DNA from: Desulfotignum sp.
Lineage (GTDB): Bacteria; Desulfobacterota; Desulfobacteria; Desulfobacterales; Desulfobacteraceae
Direction of reading: 5' to 3'
DNA length: 22,094 nt
Assembly (NCBI GenBank): GCA_021737445.1
Contig: JAIPDY010000022.1
Coordinates: 1-22,094 of the forward strand
In this document: positions 7,184 to 15,140 of the stretch, piece after piece
Layout of the letters: every line of letters starts with the position of its first letter
How positions within the stretch are numbered: the stretch's first letter is position 1
Notes under the pieces: generated by a model
What the model was told of the DNA's origin: nothing
The model's database searches: none
Seen by the model: only the letters and a program-made list of their open reading frames with translations
Program-made: the position numbers and the translations under genes

Positions 7184-8695
7184 TCAATAGGCTTTGGCAA
7201 ACAATACCCGCTGTTCACTTTGTTTTTTGCACAAGATGCAGCTGCCTTTTTCTTTTGGGCTGTCAAAAGGTATGCACCGGATGGTGACTGACAGCTGTTT
7301 TTTTATCTGCTCTTCACACGCTTTCGACCCGCACCAGTGGGAAAAGACAAAAGCGCCGTTATGGGATCCTCCGGTGTTCTTATATAGATAAAAAAATTTT
7401 TGCCAGGTGTCAATCTGAAGGGTATTGGCTTTCTGGAATGCCAGGGCCCTGTCAAACAGGGTGTGCTGAATCTGGTCCAGAATATCGGTAATGGTGTTTA
7501 TAAAGGTGTCTCTGTCCATACTTTCTTTCTGGCCGGCATCCCTGTCCCTTCTGGCCATGAACACGGTGTGGCCGGCAATATCTCTGGGACCCAGCTCCAC
7601 CCGGACAGGAATGCCTTTTTTCACCCAGTCCCAGCCCCTGATACCACCGATATCCCGGGCATCGATCTCCACTTCCACTGGCCGGCCGTAAAAGGTTTTT
7701 TCATGCAGCGTTGCTTTCAGGTCTTTTACACTCTCCATAACACTTGTATTGTCCTGATCTTTTTTCAAAATAGGAAGAATCACCACATGGGCCGGGGCGA
7801 TGCGCGGAGGCACCACCAGACCGTCATCATCGGAATGAACCATGATCATGCCGCCGATCATCCGGGTGGAGGTACCCCAGGAGGTGGTCCAGGCATATTG
7901 TTCCTGTCCGTCTTCATTCTGGAACCGGATGTCAGACCCTCTGGCAAAGTTCTGACCCAGAAAATGGGAGGTACCTGCCTGAAGGGCCCGGCGATCCTGC
8001 ATCATGGCTTCAATACAGGTGGTGTCATCAGCACCGGGAAACCGTTCTGAAACAGTTTTGCGCCCCTTTATCACCGGCATTGCCAGGTGGTCTTCCACAA
8101 ATTTGGCATACAGATCAAGCATCTGCATGGTTCTTTGCACCGCTTCTTTTTTTGTGGCATGGGCGGTGTGCCCCTCCTGCCATAAAAATTCACTGGTGCG
8201 CAAAAACATGCGGGTACGCATCTCCCATCTGACCACATTGGCCCACTGGTTCAGCAGTATGGGTAGGTCCCGGTAAGACGAGGTCCATCTGGACATGGAT
8301 TCTCCGATAATAGTTTCAGAGGTGGGGCGGACAATCAAGGGTTCTGCCAGCTCTCCGGCCGGCACCAGTTTGCCGTTTTTGTCTTTTTCCAGTTTATGGT
8401 GGGTGACCACGGCACATTCCTTGGCAAACCCATCCACATGTTCAGCTTCTTTTTCCAGGTAGGACAGCGGGATAAAAAGAGGGAAATAGGCGTTTTTAAC
8501 CCCGGTTTTCTTGAATTCGGCATCCATCTGATTCATGATGTTTTCCCAGATGGCATATCCCCAGGGTTTCATGACCATACACCCCCTGACCGGGGAGTTT
8601 TCAGCCATATCCGATGCCTTGATGATCTCCTGGTACCACTGGGCATAATCCTCTTGCCGGGTGGGGGTAATGGCCGTTTTATTCTTTGCTCCCAT
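7184..8695 (-). CDS. proS: Prolyl-tRNA synthetase, archaeal/eukaryotic type (ProS3)
   Basis: A 503-aa class IIa aminoacyl-tRNA synthetase that charges tRNA(Pro). Motif 1 is near GCMVMKPWGYAIWENI; motif 2 is in VVRWEMRTRMFLRTSEFLWQ, with RPTSETII just before; an anticodon-binding domain follows. It lacks the large editing insertion of the E. coli-type enzyme and instead has the C-terminal zinc-binding domain of the archaeal/eukaryal form (C455, C460, C486, C489). The type occurs in a scattered set of bacteria. The ATG has GGAGG six bases upstream, inside the end of ispG, and the two genes overlap by 17 bases, so translation is probably coupled. Lack of the insertion domain implies that mis-charged Ala-tRNA(Pro) must be cleared by a separate factor, not seen here. 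Confidence 0.95.
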   Translation of the reverse strand: MGAKNKTAITPTRQEDYAQWYQEIIKASDMAENSPVRGCMVMKPWGYAIWENIMNQMDAEFKKTGVKNAYFPLFIPLSYLEKEAEHVDGFAKECAVVTHHKLEKDKNGKLVPAGELAEPLIVRPTSETIIGESMSRWTSSYRDLPILLNQWANVVRWEMRTRMFLRTSEFLWQEGHTAHATKKEAVQRTMQMLDLYAKFVEDHLAMPVIKGRKTVSERFPGADDTTCIEAMMQDRRALQAGTSHFLGQNFARGSDIRFQNEDGQEQYAWTTSWGTSTRMIGGMIMVHSDDDGLVVPPRIAPAHVVILPILKKDQDNTSVMESVKDLKATLHEKTFYGRPVEVEIDARDIGGIRGWDWVKKGIPVRVELGPRDIAGHTVFMARRDRDAGQKESMDRDTFINTITDILDQIQHTLFDRALAFQKANTLQIDTWQKFFYLYKNTGGSHNGAFVFSHWCGSKACEEQIKKQLSVTIRCIPFDSPKEKGSCILCKKQSEQRVLFAKAY

Positions 8696-9773
8696 TCACA
8701 TCCTCCGAATTTTGCGTCATTTTATCAATTTCATACAGCAGCTGGGCCACAACCTGGTCCTGGGCCACTTTTTTAAACACCCTGCCTTTTTTAAATATAA
8801 TGCCTGTGCCGTCTGCGCCTGCGATGCCGATATCTGCTTCCCTGGCTTCGCCGGGTCCGTTCACAACACACCCCATAATGGCAACTTTAATCTGAGAATC
8901 CCGCCCAAGTAAAGCTTTTTCTACATCCTGTGCAATTTTAAACAAATCGATCCTGCACCGGCCGCAGGTGGGGCAGGAAATGATTTCAGGTCCCCGGTTA
9001 CGTATTCCCAATGCCCGCAGAATTTCATACCCTGTGCGGATCTCTTCCACCGGATCCCGTGTCAGAGAAACCCGGATGGTATCTCCCAGTCCCTGGGAGA
9101 GCAGCATGCCGATACCGATGGCGGATTTGGTGATACCGGCATACAGCCCTCCTGCCTCGGTGATTCCCACATGAAAGGGCACATCGGTTTCTTGGGCCAG
9201 CAGTTGGTAGGCAGCCACGGTGCGGGCCACATCCGATGCCTTCAATGACACCTTGATATCATAAAACCCCAGGTTTTCCAAAATCCGGATATTTGCCAGG
9301 CCGCTTTCCTTCATGGCCTCTGGTGTGGCCCCCAGCCGCTGTTCAATCTCTTTTTCCATGGATCCGGCATTGACACCGATGCGGATGGAAATGCCGTGGG
9401 ACCTGGCACAGTCCACCACCTGTTTAACCTTGTGATGCGCCCCGATATTTCCGGGATTGATGCGCAGCCCGTCCGCTCCGGCCTCAGCTGCTGCCAGGGC
9501 CAGCCGGAAATCAAAATGGATGTCTGCAATCAAAGGAATGGTTATCTGATCTTTAATCTGCCGGATGGCACGGGCATCTTCCATTTCCGGCACCGCCACC
9601 CGGATGATTTCACAGCCGGCAGCTTCCAGGGTTTTGATCTGGCGGACAGTGGCAGCCGCATCCCGGGTCCGGGTGTTGGTCATGGACTGGACCGAAACCG
9701 GTACGTCTGATCCCACCATCACATGTCCCACCCGGATTTGCCGGGTTTTTCTTCTTTTTTTCACCAATGGCAT
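8679..9773 (-). CDS. ispG: 4-hydroxy-3-methylbut-2-en-1-yl diphosphate synthase
   Basis: A 364-aa [4Fe-4S] enzyme of the MEP isoprenoid pathway that reductively opens methylerythritol cyclodiphosphate to HMBPP. The N-terminal TIM barrel shows SVQSMTNT near 27-34, LIADIHFDFR near 81-90 and LRINPGNIG near 103-111. Cluster ligands are C267 and C270 (CPTCGRC) and C302 (GCVVNGPGEA), with E309 the fourth ligand position. Length matches the bacterial short form without the plant insertion. The ATG (9773) has AGGA about eight bases upstream. It follows the cobamide operon on the same strand after 73 bases and overlaps proS by 17 bases; whether it has its own promoter is unclear. Confidence 0.96.
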   Translation of the reverse strand: MPLVKKRRKTRQIRVGHVMVGSDVPVSVQSMTNTRTRDAAATVRQIKTLEAAGCEIIRVAVPEMEDARAIRQIKDQITIPLIADIHFDFRLALAAAEAGADGLRINPGNIGAHHKVKQVVDCARSHGISIRIGVNAGSMEKEIEQRLGATPEAMKESGLANIRILENLGFYDIKVSLKASDVARTVAAYQLLAQETDVPFHVGITEAGGLYAGITKSAIGIGMLLSQGLGDTIRVSLTRDPVEEIRTGYEILRALGIRNRGPEIISCPTCGRCRIDLFKIAQDVEKALLGRDSQIKVAIMGCVVNGPGEAREADIGIAGADGTGIIFKKGRVFKKVAQDQVVAQLLYEIDKMTQNSEDVNGSKE

Positions 9774-9814
9774 ATTGTTTTCCTGTGGGGAGGGTCAGGC
9801 CCCTTTATTTCATA

Positions 9815-9840
9815 CATTAAAGCGTACCATATTTTTAATG
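9815..9840. repeat. AT-rich inverted repeat between cbiR and ispG
   Basis: CATTAAA (9815-9821), 12 bases, TTTAATG (9834-9840) is a perfect 7-bp dyad just downstream of the cbiR stop. It is AT-rich and lacks the G+C stem of an intrinsic terminator. It may be a regulator site for ispG or chance. Bases 9788-9804 also contain a GGGG/CCCC pair. Confidence 0.3.
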
Positions 9841-9846
9841 CCTGAT

Positions 9847-10644
9847 TCAAGCCGGCAAACAAGCCAAGGTATCATCAAACACCTCTGACAGCACCTTCAG
9901 GGACCTGTTCAGATCCGGCCGGTTAAACACCTCCAGGTTCACGCAGCCGCTGTATCTCTTTAGCACCTCTAAAACTTTATGCAGTTGAGCCGGCGGCAGC
10001 TGGTCCAGGCCGGCATGGTCTCTTAAAGTCTGTCCGGAACCGGCCACGCCGTGGAGATGTATCACAGCCAGGCGATCCTGGAACATGTTAAAACTGCGTT
10101 CAAGGTCATGCCCATACCGGAAATGGTGGCCGACATCCAAACAGATCTGGAGATCATGGGCTGCCAGTAGCGGAGTCAGACAGGCCGGTGGGTAATCCAG
10201 GGTTTCCACAGATATCACCTGCAAATTTGGCAGAAGCGGTATCAGGCGATCCAGGCCGTCCAGGGCACGCCCCTGCCAGGCAGTCACATTTTTCAAATCC
10301 TGCCCTTGCCCCATTTCCAAATGAAGGGTGTGGGTGGTAGGGGCCAGGGGCATACACAAATCCACCACCCGGGCAATGGTATCTGCCGCCTGCTGCCGGC
10401 CTGCTGCCGAACCATGGCTGAGGCTGATATCTGTTGGCAGATGGATATTGTACAGTACATCCAGATCTTTTGACAGATCTGCCAGCTGGGCAATTTCTTT
10501 GTCCGTGGGCAGCACCGTGTCAGGCATGCTTTCAAATATCAGCAGTTCGATCTCATCAAAAAATCGGCCGATCTTCCGAACATTGGGAAGGATATGATCC
10601 GGATAGATAAATGAGGTGGTTCCCAGGCGGAACAATTTTTTCAT
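9847..10644 (-). CDS. cbiR: Probable CbiR-type cobamide remodelling hydrolase (TIM barrel)
   Basis: A 265-aa protein of the AP endonuclease 2/xylose isomerase-like TIM-barrel superfamily. Candidate metal ligands at strand ends are H68, H108/E110, E147, D170/H173, H196/H198, H210 and E238. The opening RLGTTSFIYPDHILPNV followed by EIELLIFES resembles what I remember of CbiR, the enzyme first described in Akkermansia muciniphila that cleaves the lower-ligand part of cobamides to give a cobinamide-type intermediate for rebuilding. That similarity is from memory, not an alignment. Context supports it: it is the last gene of a cobU-cobS-cobD-cbiB operon, four bases after cbiB, with AGGA seven bases before its ATG. 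CobU, in the same operon, acts on cobinamide or its phosphate. The alternative is an unassigned sugar isomerase-like protein, but no sugar genes are near. Confidence 0.72.
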   Translation of the reverse strand: MKKLFRLGTTSFIYPDHILPNVRKIGRFFDEIELLIFESMPDTVLPTDKEIAQLADLSKDLDVLYNIHLPTDISLSHGSAAGRQQAADTIARVVDLCMPLAPTTHTLHLEMGQGQDLKNVTAWQGRALDGLDRLIPLLPNLQVISVETLDYPPACLTPLLAAHDLQICLDVGHHFRYGHDLERSFNMFQDRLAVIHLHGVAGSGQTLRDHAGLDQLPPAQLHKVLEVLKRYSGCVNLEVFNRPDLNRSLKVLSEVFDDTLACLPA

Positions 10645-10648
10645 GGGT

Positions 10649-11617
10649 TTATCCTGTCAAAGCCAGATGTTTGGCAGCCGCCAGGATCATGGCGGCTGCC
10701 AAACCCGCAACCGCAGCCGCCTGCATGAGCAGGCAGGCCTGGTGGATGGCCGATATATCCGGGTCATCAAAACCGGTTCCGATATAGGGTTTGTCCATCT
10801 GTCTGCCATGATAGATACCGGGTCCGCCCAGGCGGATACTTAAGGCCCCGGCAAAGGCAGCTTCAGGAAAACCGGCATTGGGGCTTTTATGACGACGGCC
10901 TTCAGACAATCCAGTCATCAATGCCCCTGATCCGGATGCCCGGGGCACAAAAAATGCTGCCGCCGCAATCACAACCACGGCCAGACGGGCCGGAATAAAA
11001 TTGGCAACATCGTCCAGACGTGCCGATGCCCTGCCAAACAATGCATAGGTGTCATTCTGATACCCAACCATGGAATCCAGGGTATTGACCATTTTATATG
11101 CCACAGCCCCGGGCACCCCCAGTACCAGTGCCCAGAAAAGAGGAGATAAAAACCCGTCCACAAAATTTTCAGCCACAGTCTCAACCGCAGCCCTGGTCAC
11201 CCCAGAGAGATCCAGATGCTGCGTTTCTCTGCCCACAATCAAAGACAGATTGTGCCGGGCGGTTTTCATATCGTTTTTCATCAAAGGGTGGGCAACGCCC
11301 CGGGCCGCATCTTTCAACCCTTTGACGGAAAAACAGTAAAATAAAAACAGGATCTGGACCCCCATACCCAGCAAAGGATGAATCCACCCGGCACACCAGA
11401 CCAGGACCAGGGCAAAAAAATATGTTGAAAAAATCAAAAACAGGGCAAAAACCACCCCTGCTGTGAACAGGTCATCAAAAGCCCGCCTGAAACGGGGTTC
11501 AAAAAACGCAACGGCCCGGCCCATCACCACCACCGGATGGGGCAGATTCCGGGGGTCACCCAGAAAAAAATCCAGAACAAATCCTGCTGCCAGGATATAC
11601 CAGGCCGCCTCAATCAT
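10649..11617 (-). CDS. cbiB: Adenosylcobinamide-phosphate synthase CbiB/CobD
   Basis: A 322-aa polytopic inner-membrane protein that joins aminopropanol phosphate (or aminopropanol) to adenosylcobyric acid to form the nucleotide-loop precursor. Family motifs include FFLGDPRNLPHPVVVMG near the N-terminus, ENFVDGFLSPLFWAL and YKMVNTLDSMVGY in the middle, and FPEAAFAGALSIRLGG near the C-terminus, with several hydrophobic helices. Length is typical. The ATG overlaps the 3' end of the upstream cobD by eight bases. Its partner cobD makes the aminopropanol phosphate, so the two adjacent genes supply and attach the linker. Confidence 0.94.
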   Translation of the reverse strand: MIEAAWYILAAGFVLDFFLGDPRNLPHPVVVMGRAVAFFEPRFRRAFDDLFTAGVVFALFLIFSTYFFALVLVWCAGWIHPLLGMGVQILFLFYCFSVKGLKDAARGVAHPLMKNDMKTARHNLSLIVGRETQHLDLSGVTRAAVETVAENFVDGFLSPLFWALVLGVPGAVAYKMVNTLDSMVGYQNDTYALFGRASARLDDVANFIPARLAVVVIAAAAFFVPRASGSGALMTGLSEGRRHKSPNAGFPEAAFAGALSIRLGGPGIYHGRQMDKPYIGTGFDDPDISAIHQACLLMQAAAVAGLAAAMILAAAKHLALTG

Positions 11618-12692
11618 GGGCCAGTACCTTTCTGAGGCTGGCGGCCAGCTTCAGGTTGGTCTCCCGGTCCTTGAGGGAAAACCGCACAAACCGGTGATCA
11701 AGCCCTTTAAAATTGCTGCAGTCCCGGATCAGAATGCGGTCGAAACCCACCTGCCTGCACACCTGGAAAGCGGTGTGGTGCAGCAGTTCTGCCAAGATAA
11801 AACAGGTGTGACTTAAAACCGTCACCAGCGCCGGCAGATCAGCCACCTCATCTATAAAAATTTGTTTTTCTCTGGTAATATAGGACCGGGTTTTTTCATA
11901 AAACGGTGCGATCAGTTCCGGATGATCAAAAATATTTTTGATCACGACCTGGGCCAGGGCGTTGACGCTCCAGGGCTGGTAATAGGCCATGACCCGGTCG
12001 ATCAATGGCTTTGCCCCGCTCAAAAATCCGGTGCGCAGTCCGGGAATGGTAAAAATTTTAGACATGGAAGAAAGCACCAGCAGATTGGGAAACTTCCCGG
12101 CTCGTATCAAAGAGATCTCATCCCCATCTGCCGCAAAAGGCAGATAGGATTCATCCACCACAAAGCAGACCCGGGGATGCCTTTGCAGAAGTTCAGTGAT
12201 AAATGCCTGTTCCACCAGGACTCCGGTGGGGTTGTTGGGATTGCAGATAAACACCAGATCCGCCTGGGCCGCCATCTGGGATACCGCTTCCAGATCGGGC
12301 AAAAATTTGTCTTCAGCATCTGCGATCCAGTGTGCTGTTGCCGTGCCGTGCATGCGGCAGGCATCTGCGTAATCTGAATAGGTGGGCCCCAGAACCAGGG
12401 CTTTTTTGGCATTCAATGCCCGGGGAATGGTATAGATAAACCAGGTGGTGCCGTTACCGGCAATCACGGTATCCGGGTCAATGTCATGAAACCTTGCAAA
12501 TCCCTGTGTCATGGACCGGGCATCCGGCTCAGGAAGACAATGGATGGCGGACAGGTTCTCCATCATCACTGTTTTGATCTGTTCAGGCGGCCCCAGGGGA
12601 TTGAGGTTGGCACTCATGTCAATGATGTCATCCACAGGACACCCCAGTGCCTGTGACAGTGTTGTTTTGTTGCCTCCGTGGCCGAAAATCAT
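11610..12692 (-). CDS. cobD: L-threonine-O-3-phosphate decarboxylase
   Basis: A 360-aa PLP enzyme of the class I/II aminotransferase fold (HisC-like). It decarboxylates threonine phosphate to (R)-1-aminopropan-2-ol phosphate, the cobamide linker. The N-terminal FGHGGNKTTLSQALGC with DMSANLNPLGPP is characteristic of this decarboxylase rather than of histidinol-phosphate aminotransferase. NPNNPTG is at 151-157, D180-E181-Y183 contact PLP, K212 (SSMSKIF) is the Schiff-base lysine, and R220 binds the carboxylate. AAGGA lies seven bases before the ATG. It sits between cobS and cbiB. Note that 'cobD' here follows Salmonella naming. No threonine kinase (PduX-like) gene is in the window. Confidence 0.92.
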   Translation of the reverse strand: MIFGHGGNKTTLSQALGCPVDDIIDMSANLNPLGPPEQIKTVMMENLSAIHCLPEPDARSMTQGFARFHDIDPDTVIAGNGTTWFIYTIPRALNAKKALVLGPTYSDYADACRMHGTATAHWIADAEDKFLPDLEAVSQMAAQADLVFICNPNNPTGVLVEQAFITELLQRHPRVCFVVDESYLPFAADGDEISLIRAGKFPNLLVLSSMSKIFTIPGLRTGFLSGAKPLIDRVMAYYQPWSVNALAQVVIKNIFDHPELIAPFYEKTRSYITREKQIFIDEVADLPALVTVLSHTCFILAELLHHTAFQVCRQVGFDRILIRDCSNFKGLDHRFVRFSLKDRETNLKLAASLRKVLAHD

Positions 12693-12710
12693 GATACAAT
12701 CCTTAAAATT

Positions 12711-13481
12711 TTACACAAGGGCCGTGCCGCAGGCGAGAAACAAAACAGCTTCCTGAAGTTCGGTCATGGCCCCTAGCATATCTCCTGTGATGCAGTTCAT
12801 CTTTTTTTTATAAAACCACAAAATCCCCAAACAGGTGATGGCAAACACAAGGTTCAGAACCAGGCCCTTATATCCTAAAAACAGGGATAAACACAAGGGA
12901 ATGACACAATAGATAAAATCTTTGGCACCCAGCGGTGCGGCAAACAGATCCAGGCCGGTGCCCGTACCCTTGCGGCCATAGTTCAGAAACCGGATGCCCA
13001 AAATCATGGATGCCCTGGCATAGGCCGGCACCAGCAGGAAAATCAACAGGGTGTCACCCATACCGGACCCGGCTTTTACCGCATAAATTCCGGCCAGTTT
13101 CATCCCCAGCACACAAACCACGGCCACCAATCCCATCATGCCGGTGCGGCTGTCCTTCATGATAGCCAGGGCCTGTTCTCTGGGCCGGTGGCTGAAAATC
13201 CCGTCTGCCGTATCCCCCAGGCCGTCCAGATGAAACGCCCCGGTGAGAACCAGAAGACAGATCAGATCCATCAGCGCGACCACCGGCATGGGCCACAGCA
13301 AAGATGCCCCCAGATCCGTGAGAACCATCAGACTGCCCAGGATCAGGCCGGTCACCGGAAAAAAACGGATCATGCCCATAGGGGAGTAGACCACACCCCG
13401 GCCGGCCGGCAGAATTGTCAAAAACAACAGACAGGACCGCAGATCCGCCAAAAATCGGTTTGTTTTGGAAAAAATCGTCAT
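12711..13481 (-). CDS. cobS: Adenosylcobinamide-GDP ribazoletransferase (cobalamin synthase)
   Basis: A roughly 256-aa integral membrane protein that joins AdoCbi-GDP to alpha-ribazole (phosphate), the last assembly step. Visible motifs are the N-terminal FLTILPAG and GAFHLDGLGDTADG with its metal-binding Asp residues, followed by KDSRTGMMGL and many hydrophobic helices. Two start codons compete: ATG 13481 overlaps the upstream radical SAM stop as TGATG, and GTG 13484 overlaps it as GTGA; both imply translational coupling. I give the ATG. The downstream cobD begins 18 bases after the stop. Confidence 0.94.
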   Translation of the reverse strand: MTIFSKTNRFLADLRSCLLFLTILPAGRGVVYSPMGMIRFFPVTGLILGSLMVLTDLGASLLWPMPVVALMDLICLLVLTGAFHLDGLGDTADGIFSHRPREQALAIMKDSRTGMMGLVAVVCVLGMKLAGIYAVKAGSGMGDTLLIFLLVPAYARASMILGIRFLNYGRKGTGTGLDLFAAPLGAKDFIYCVIPLCLSLFLGYKGLVLNLVFAITCLGILWFYKKKMNCITGDMLGAMTELQEAVLFLACGTALV

Positions 13482-14422
13482 CACTTTGCTTTCACGGTGA
13501 AAAAAAATTCCCCCCTGGCTTCCTGCCTGGAGGTGATGCGCCCTTTTGCCGCAAGATCAGCCAGCAGCTGTTCTATCTCTTTTTCCGGCAGACCCAGGAC
13601 AGCGGCCAGATCTTGTTTTGTGCAGGGCCTGCGGTGGATGGTTTTCAGCACCACAGATGCCGGATCTTTTGATTGTGTGACACCGGCCCGGACAGCGGTC
13701 CGGGCAATGATTTCCACATTTTTTTCATCCAGAATACGAATCACCCGGTCCAGTGCTCGTTGTGAGGCCGGCCTGAGAGAGGATTCCGTGCCCGGCCGGT
13801 CCAGGGTATTGAGCTGTACCCGGTGAGGCCTTATTTTTCTTATGGCTGTCTTCAGCAATGAAAGCTCTTCCTGGGTGTCATTGATCCCGGGCAGAATAAA
13901 AATTTCCAGCCAGATCTGGCCTGAAAACGTTTTTGCAAAATCTGTCAGGCCGTCAATAATATCTGTGGGGTTGATTCCGGCACAGGGCCGGTTGACACGG
14001 CAAAATACCGGTTGAGATGCCGCATCCAGAGAGGGCACCACCAGATCTGCCAGGGTCAGTTCAGCCCGGACCCGGGGATCGGTCATCAAGGTGGCATTGG
14101 TGAGCACCGCCACCCTGATCCCCGGCTTTTTTTCTTTGATATAAGCGATCACCTGTCCCAGGCCCTGGTTCAAGGTGGGTTCTCCTGACCCTGAAAAAGT
14201 AATATGATCCGGGTCTTCGTTGTGTGCCCAGTAATTATCCAGCTCCCGGCACACGGTTTCACATGGAACATATTGCTGCCGCGCTTTGGTCATACAGGTG
14301 GTTTTGCCGCATTCGCAATACACACAATCCAGGCTGCATATTTTATGGGTGACCAGGTCCACTCCCAGAGAAACTCCCAGCCGCCGGGACAGAACCGGAC
14401 CAAATAAATATTGATATGGCAT
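13481..14422 (-). CDS. Radical SAM protein with C-terminal winged-helix-like domain
   Basis: A 313-aa radical SAM protein (COG0731-like). The cluster motif CSLDCVYC (C29, C33, C36) follows the family-typical N-terminus FGPVLSRRLGVSLGVDL, and GSGEPTLN near 77-84 is the SAM-binding GGE-type segment. The last about 60 residues (RRPCTKQDLAAVLGLPEKEIEQLLADL) resemble a small helix-turn-helix module. Further cysteines at C38 and C43 lie just after the motif. The substrate is unknown. It sits four bases downstream of cobU and overlaps cobS, well inside the cobamide operon, so a role in cobamide metabolism or its regulation is possible but unproven. The start is supported by GGAGAG eight bases before the ATG. 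Confidence 0.85.
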   Translation of the reverse strand: MPYQYLFGPVLSRRLGVSLGVDLVTHKICSLDCVYCECGKTTCMTKARQQYVPCETVCRELDNYWAHNEDPDHITFSGSGEPTLNQGLGQVIAYIKEKKPGIRVAVLTNATLMTDPRVRAELTLADLVVPSLDAASQPVFCRVNRPCAGINPTDIIDGLTDFAKTFSGQIWLEIFILPGINDTQEELSLLKTAIRKIRPHRVQLNTLDRPGTESSLRPASQRALDRVIRILDEKNVEIIARTAVRAGVTQSKDPASVVLKTIHRRPCTKQDLAAVLGLPEKEIEQLLADLAAKGRITSRQEARGEFFFTVKAK

Positions 14423-14426
14423 GGAT

Positions 14427-14966
14427 CTATCTCTCCGGCTTGATTTGAAGGGCGATACCTGCCACAGTGAGCACCACCTGATCCGCCGCCTGTGCCATCT
14501 GCTGGTTCACCATTCCTGCCAGATCCCGGAACCGCCGGGCCAGGCTGTTTTCCGGGACAATTGCGCATCCCACCTCATTGGTGACCAAAAACACCGGACA
14601 CCGGGTTTGGGAAAGGGCCTGGACGGTCCGGTCAAGACAGGTTTGAATGCCTGCTTCATCCATATTTGCTGCCAGCATGTTTGAGAGCCACAGAGTCAGG
14701 CAGTCCACCAGAATCACATCTGCCGTATCTGCGTGGGCCGTGATTTTTTCATGGATCTTCACCGGCTCTTCAACCGTCTGCCAGTCTCTGCCGCGCTCTG
14801 CCTGGTGGGAGTGCACCCGTTGTTCCATTTCCCGGTCCCTGGGCACGGATGTGGCCAGAAAAACCTTGCTGCCGCCGGCAAAGGCATTGGCGGCATTCAG
14901 GGCATACCGGCTTTTACCGCTTCTGCAGCCGCCGATAACCAGGGTGATGGGGTGTATGTCTGTCAC
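14427..14966 (-). CDS. cobU: Adenosylcobinamide kinase / guanylyltransferase
   Basis: A 179-aa bifunctional enzyme that phosphorylates adenosylcobinamide and transfers GMP to form AdoCbi-GDP, the CobS substrate. The P-loop GGCRSGKS is at 12-19, and H54 in HSHQAERGRDWQTVEEP is in the position of the guanylylated histidine. LVDCLTLWLSNML and FLVTNEVGCAIVP are family motifs. The reading frame begins with GTG at 14966 with only a weak purine tract upstream. It is the first gene of the cobamide operon and diverges from a small gene of unknown function. Confidence 0.95.
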   Translation of the reverse strand: MTDIHPITLVIGGCRSGKSRYALNAANAFAGGSKVFLATSVPRDREMEQRVHSHQAERGRDWQTVEEPVKIHEKITAHADTADVILVDCLTLWLSNMLAANMDEAGIQTCLDRTVQALSQTRCPVFLVTNEVGCAIVPENSLARRFRDLAGMVNQQMAQAADQVVLTVAGIALQIKPER

Positions 14967-15061
14967 AATATATCTTCTTTCATTTATTTCAACTGGTTAA
15001 AATCGGATCAAGATACCGTATCCATGGATGAAGATGCAACAAAAAAACAAGAAAATTTAAG

Positions 15062-15090
15062 GTTTACAATCTATATTGTTTGATGTAAAC
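15062..15090. promoter_or_regulatory. Dyad-symmetric element between cobU and the divergent small gene
   Basis: GTTTACA (15062-15068), 15 bases, TGTAAAC (15084-15090) is a perfect 7-bp inverted repeat; a nested one, ACAAT-CTAT-ATTGT, spans 15066-15079. Because of the symmetry, each strand reads TTTACA, 17 bases, TAAAC, so a weak divergent promoter or a regulator site are both possible. A separate 10-bp palindrome ATCCATGGAT lies at 15020-15029. No B12-riboswitch box is visible in 14967-15140. Confidence 0.4.
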
Positions 15091-15140
15091 AGTGAGAATT
15101 CATTCATTAAATGATGGTACAAGGTTTAAAGGAGGCTGGT

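Noticed and set aside
7400..8050. 216-codon + strand open frame opposite proS
   Set aside because: Antisense shadow of a conserved synthetase gene; the protein has no recognisable motif.
9788..9804. GGGG-loop-CCCC followed by TTTATTT on the + strand, terminator-like
   Set aside because: Its T-rich side faces the + strand, where no gene ends nearby; on the minus strand no T-run follows, so it is not a terminator for cbiR.
13188..13826. 212-codon + strand open frame across cobS and the radical SAM gene
   Set aside because: It spans the junction of two conserved minus-strand genes, and its Gln/His/Arg-rich translation is typical of a shadow frame.
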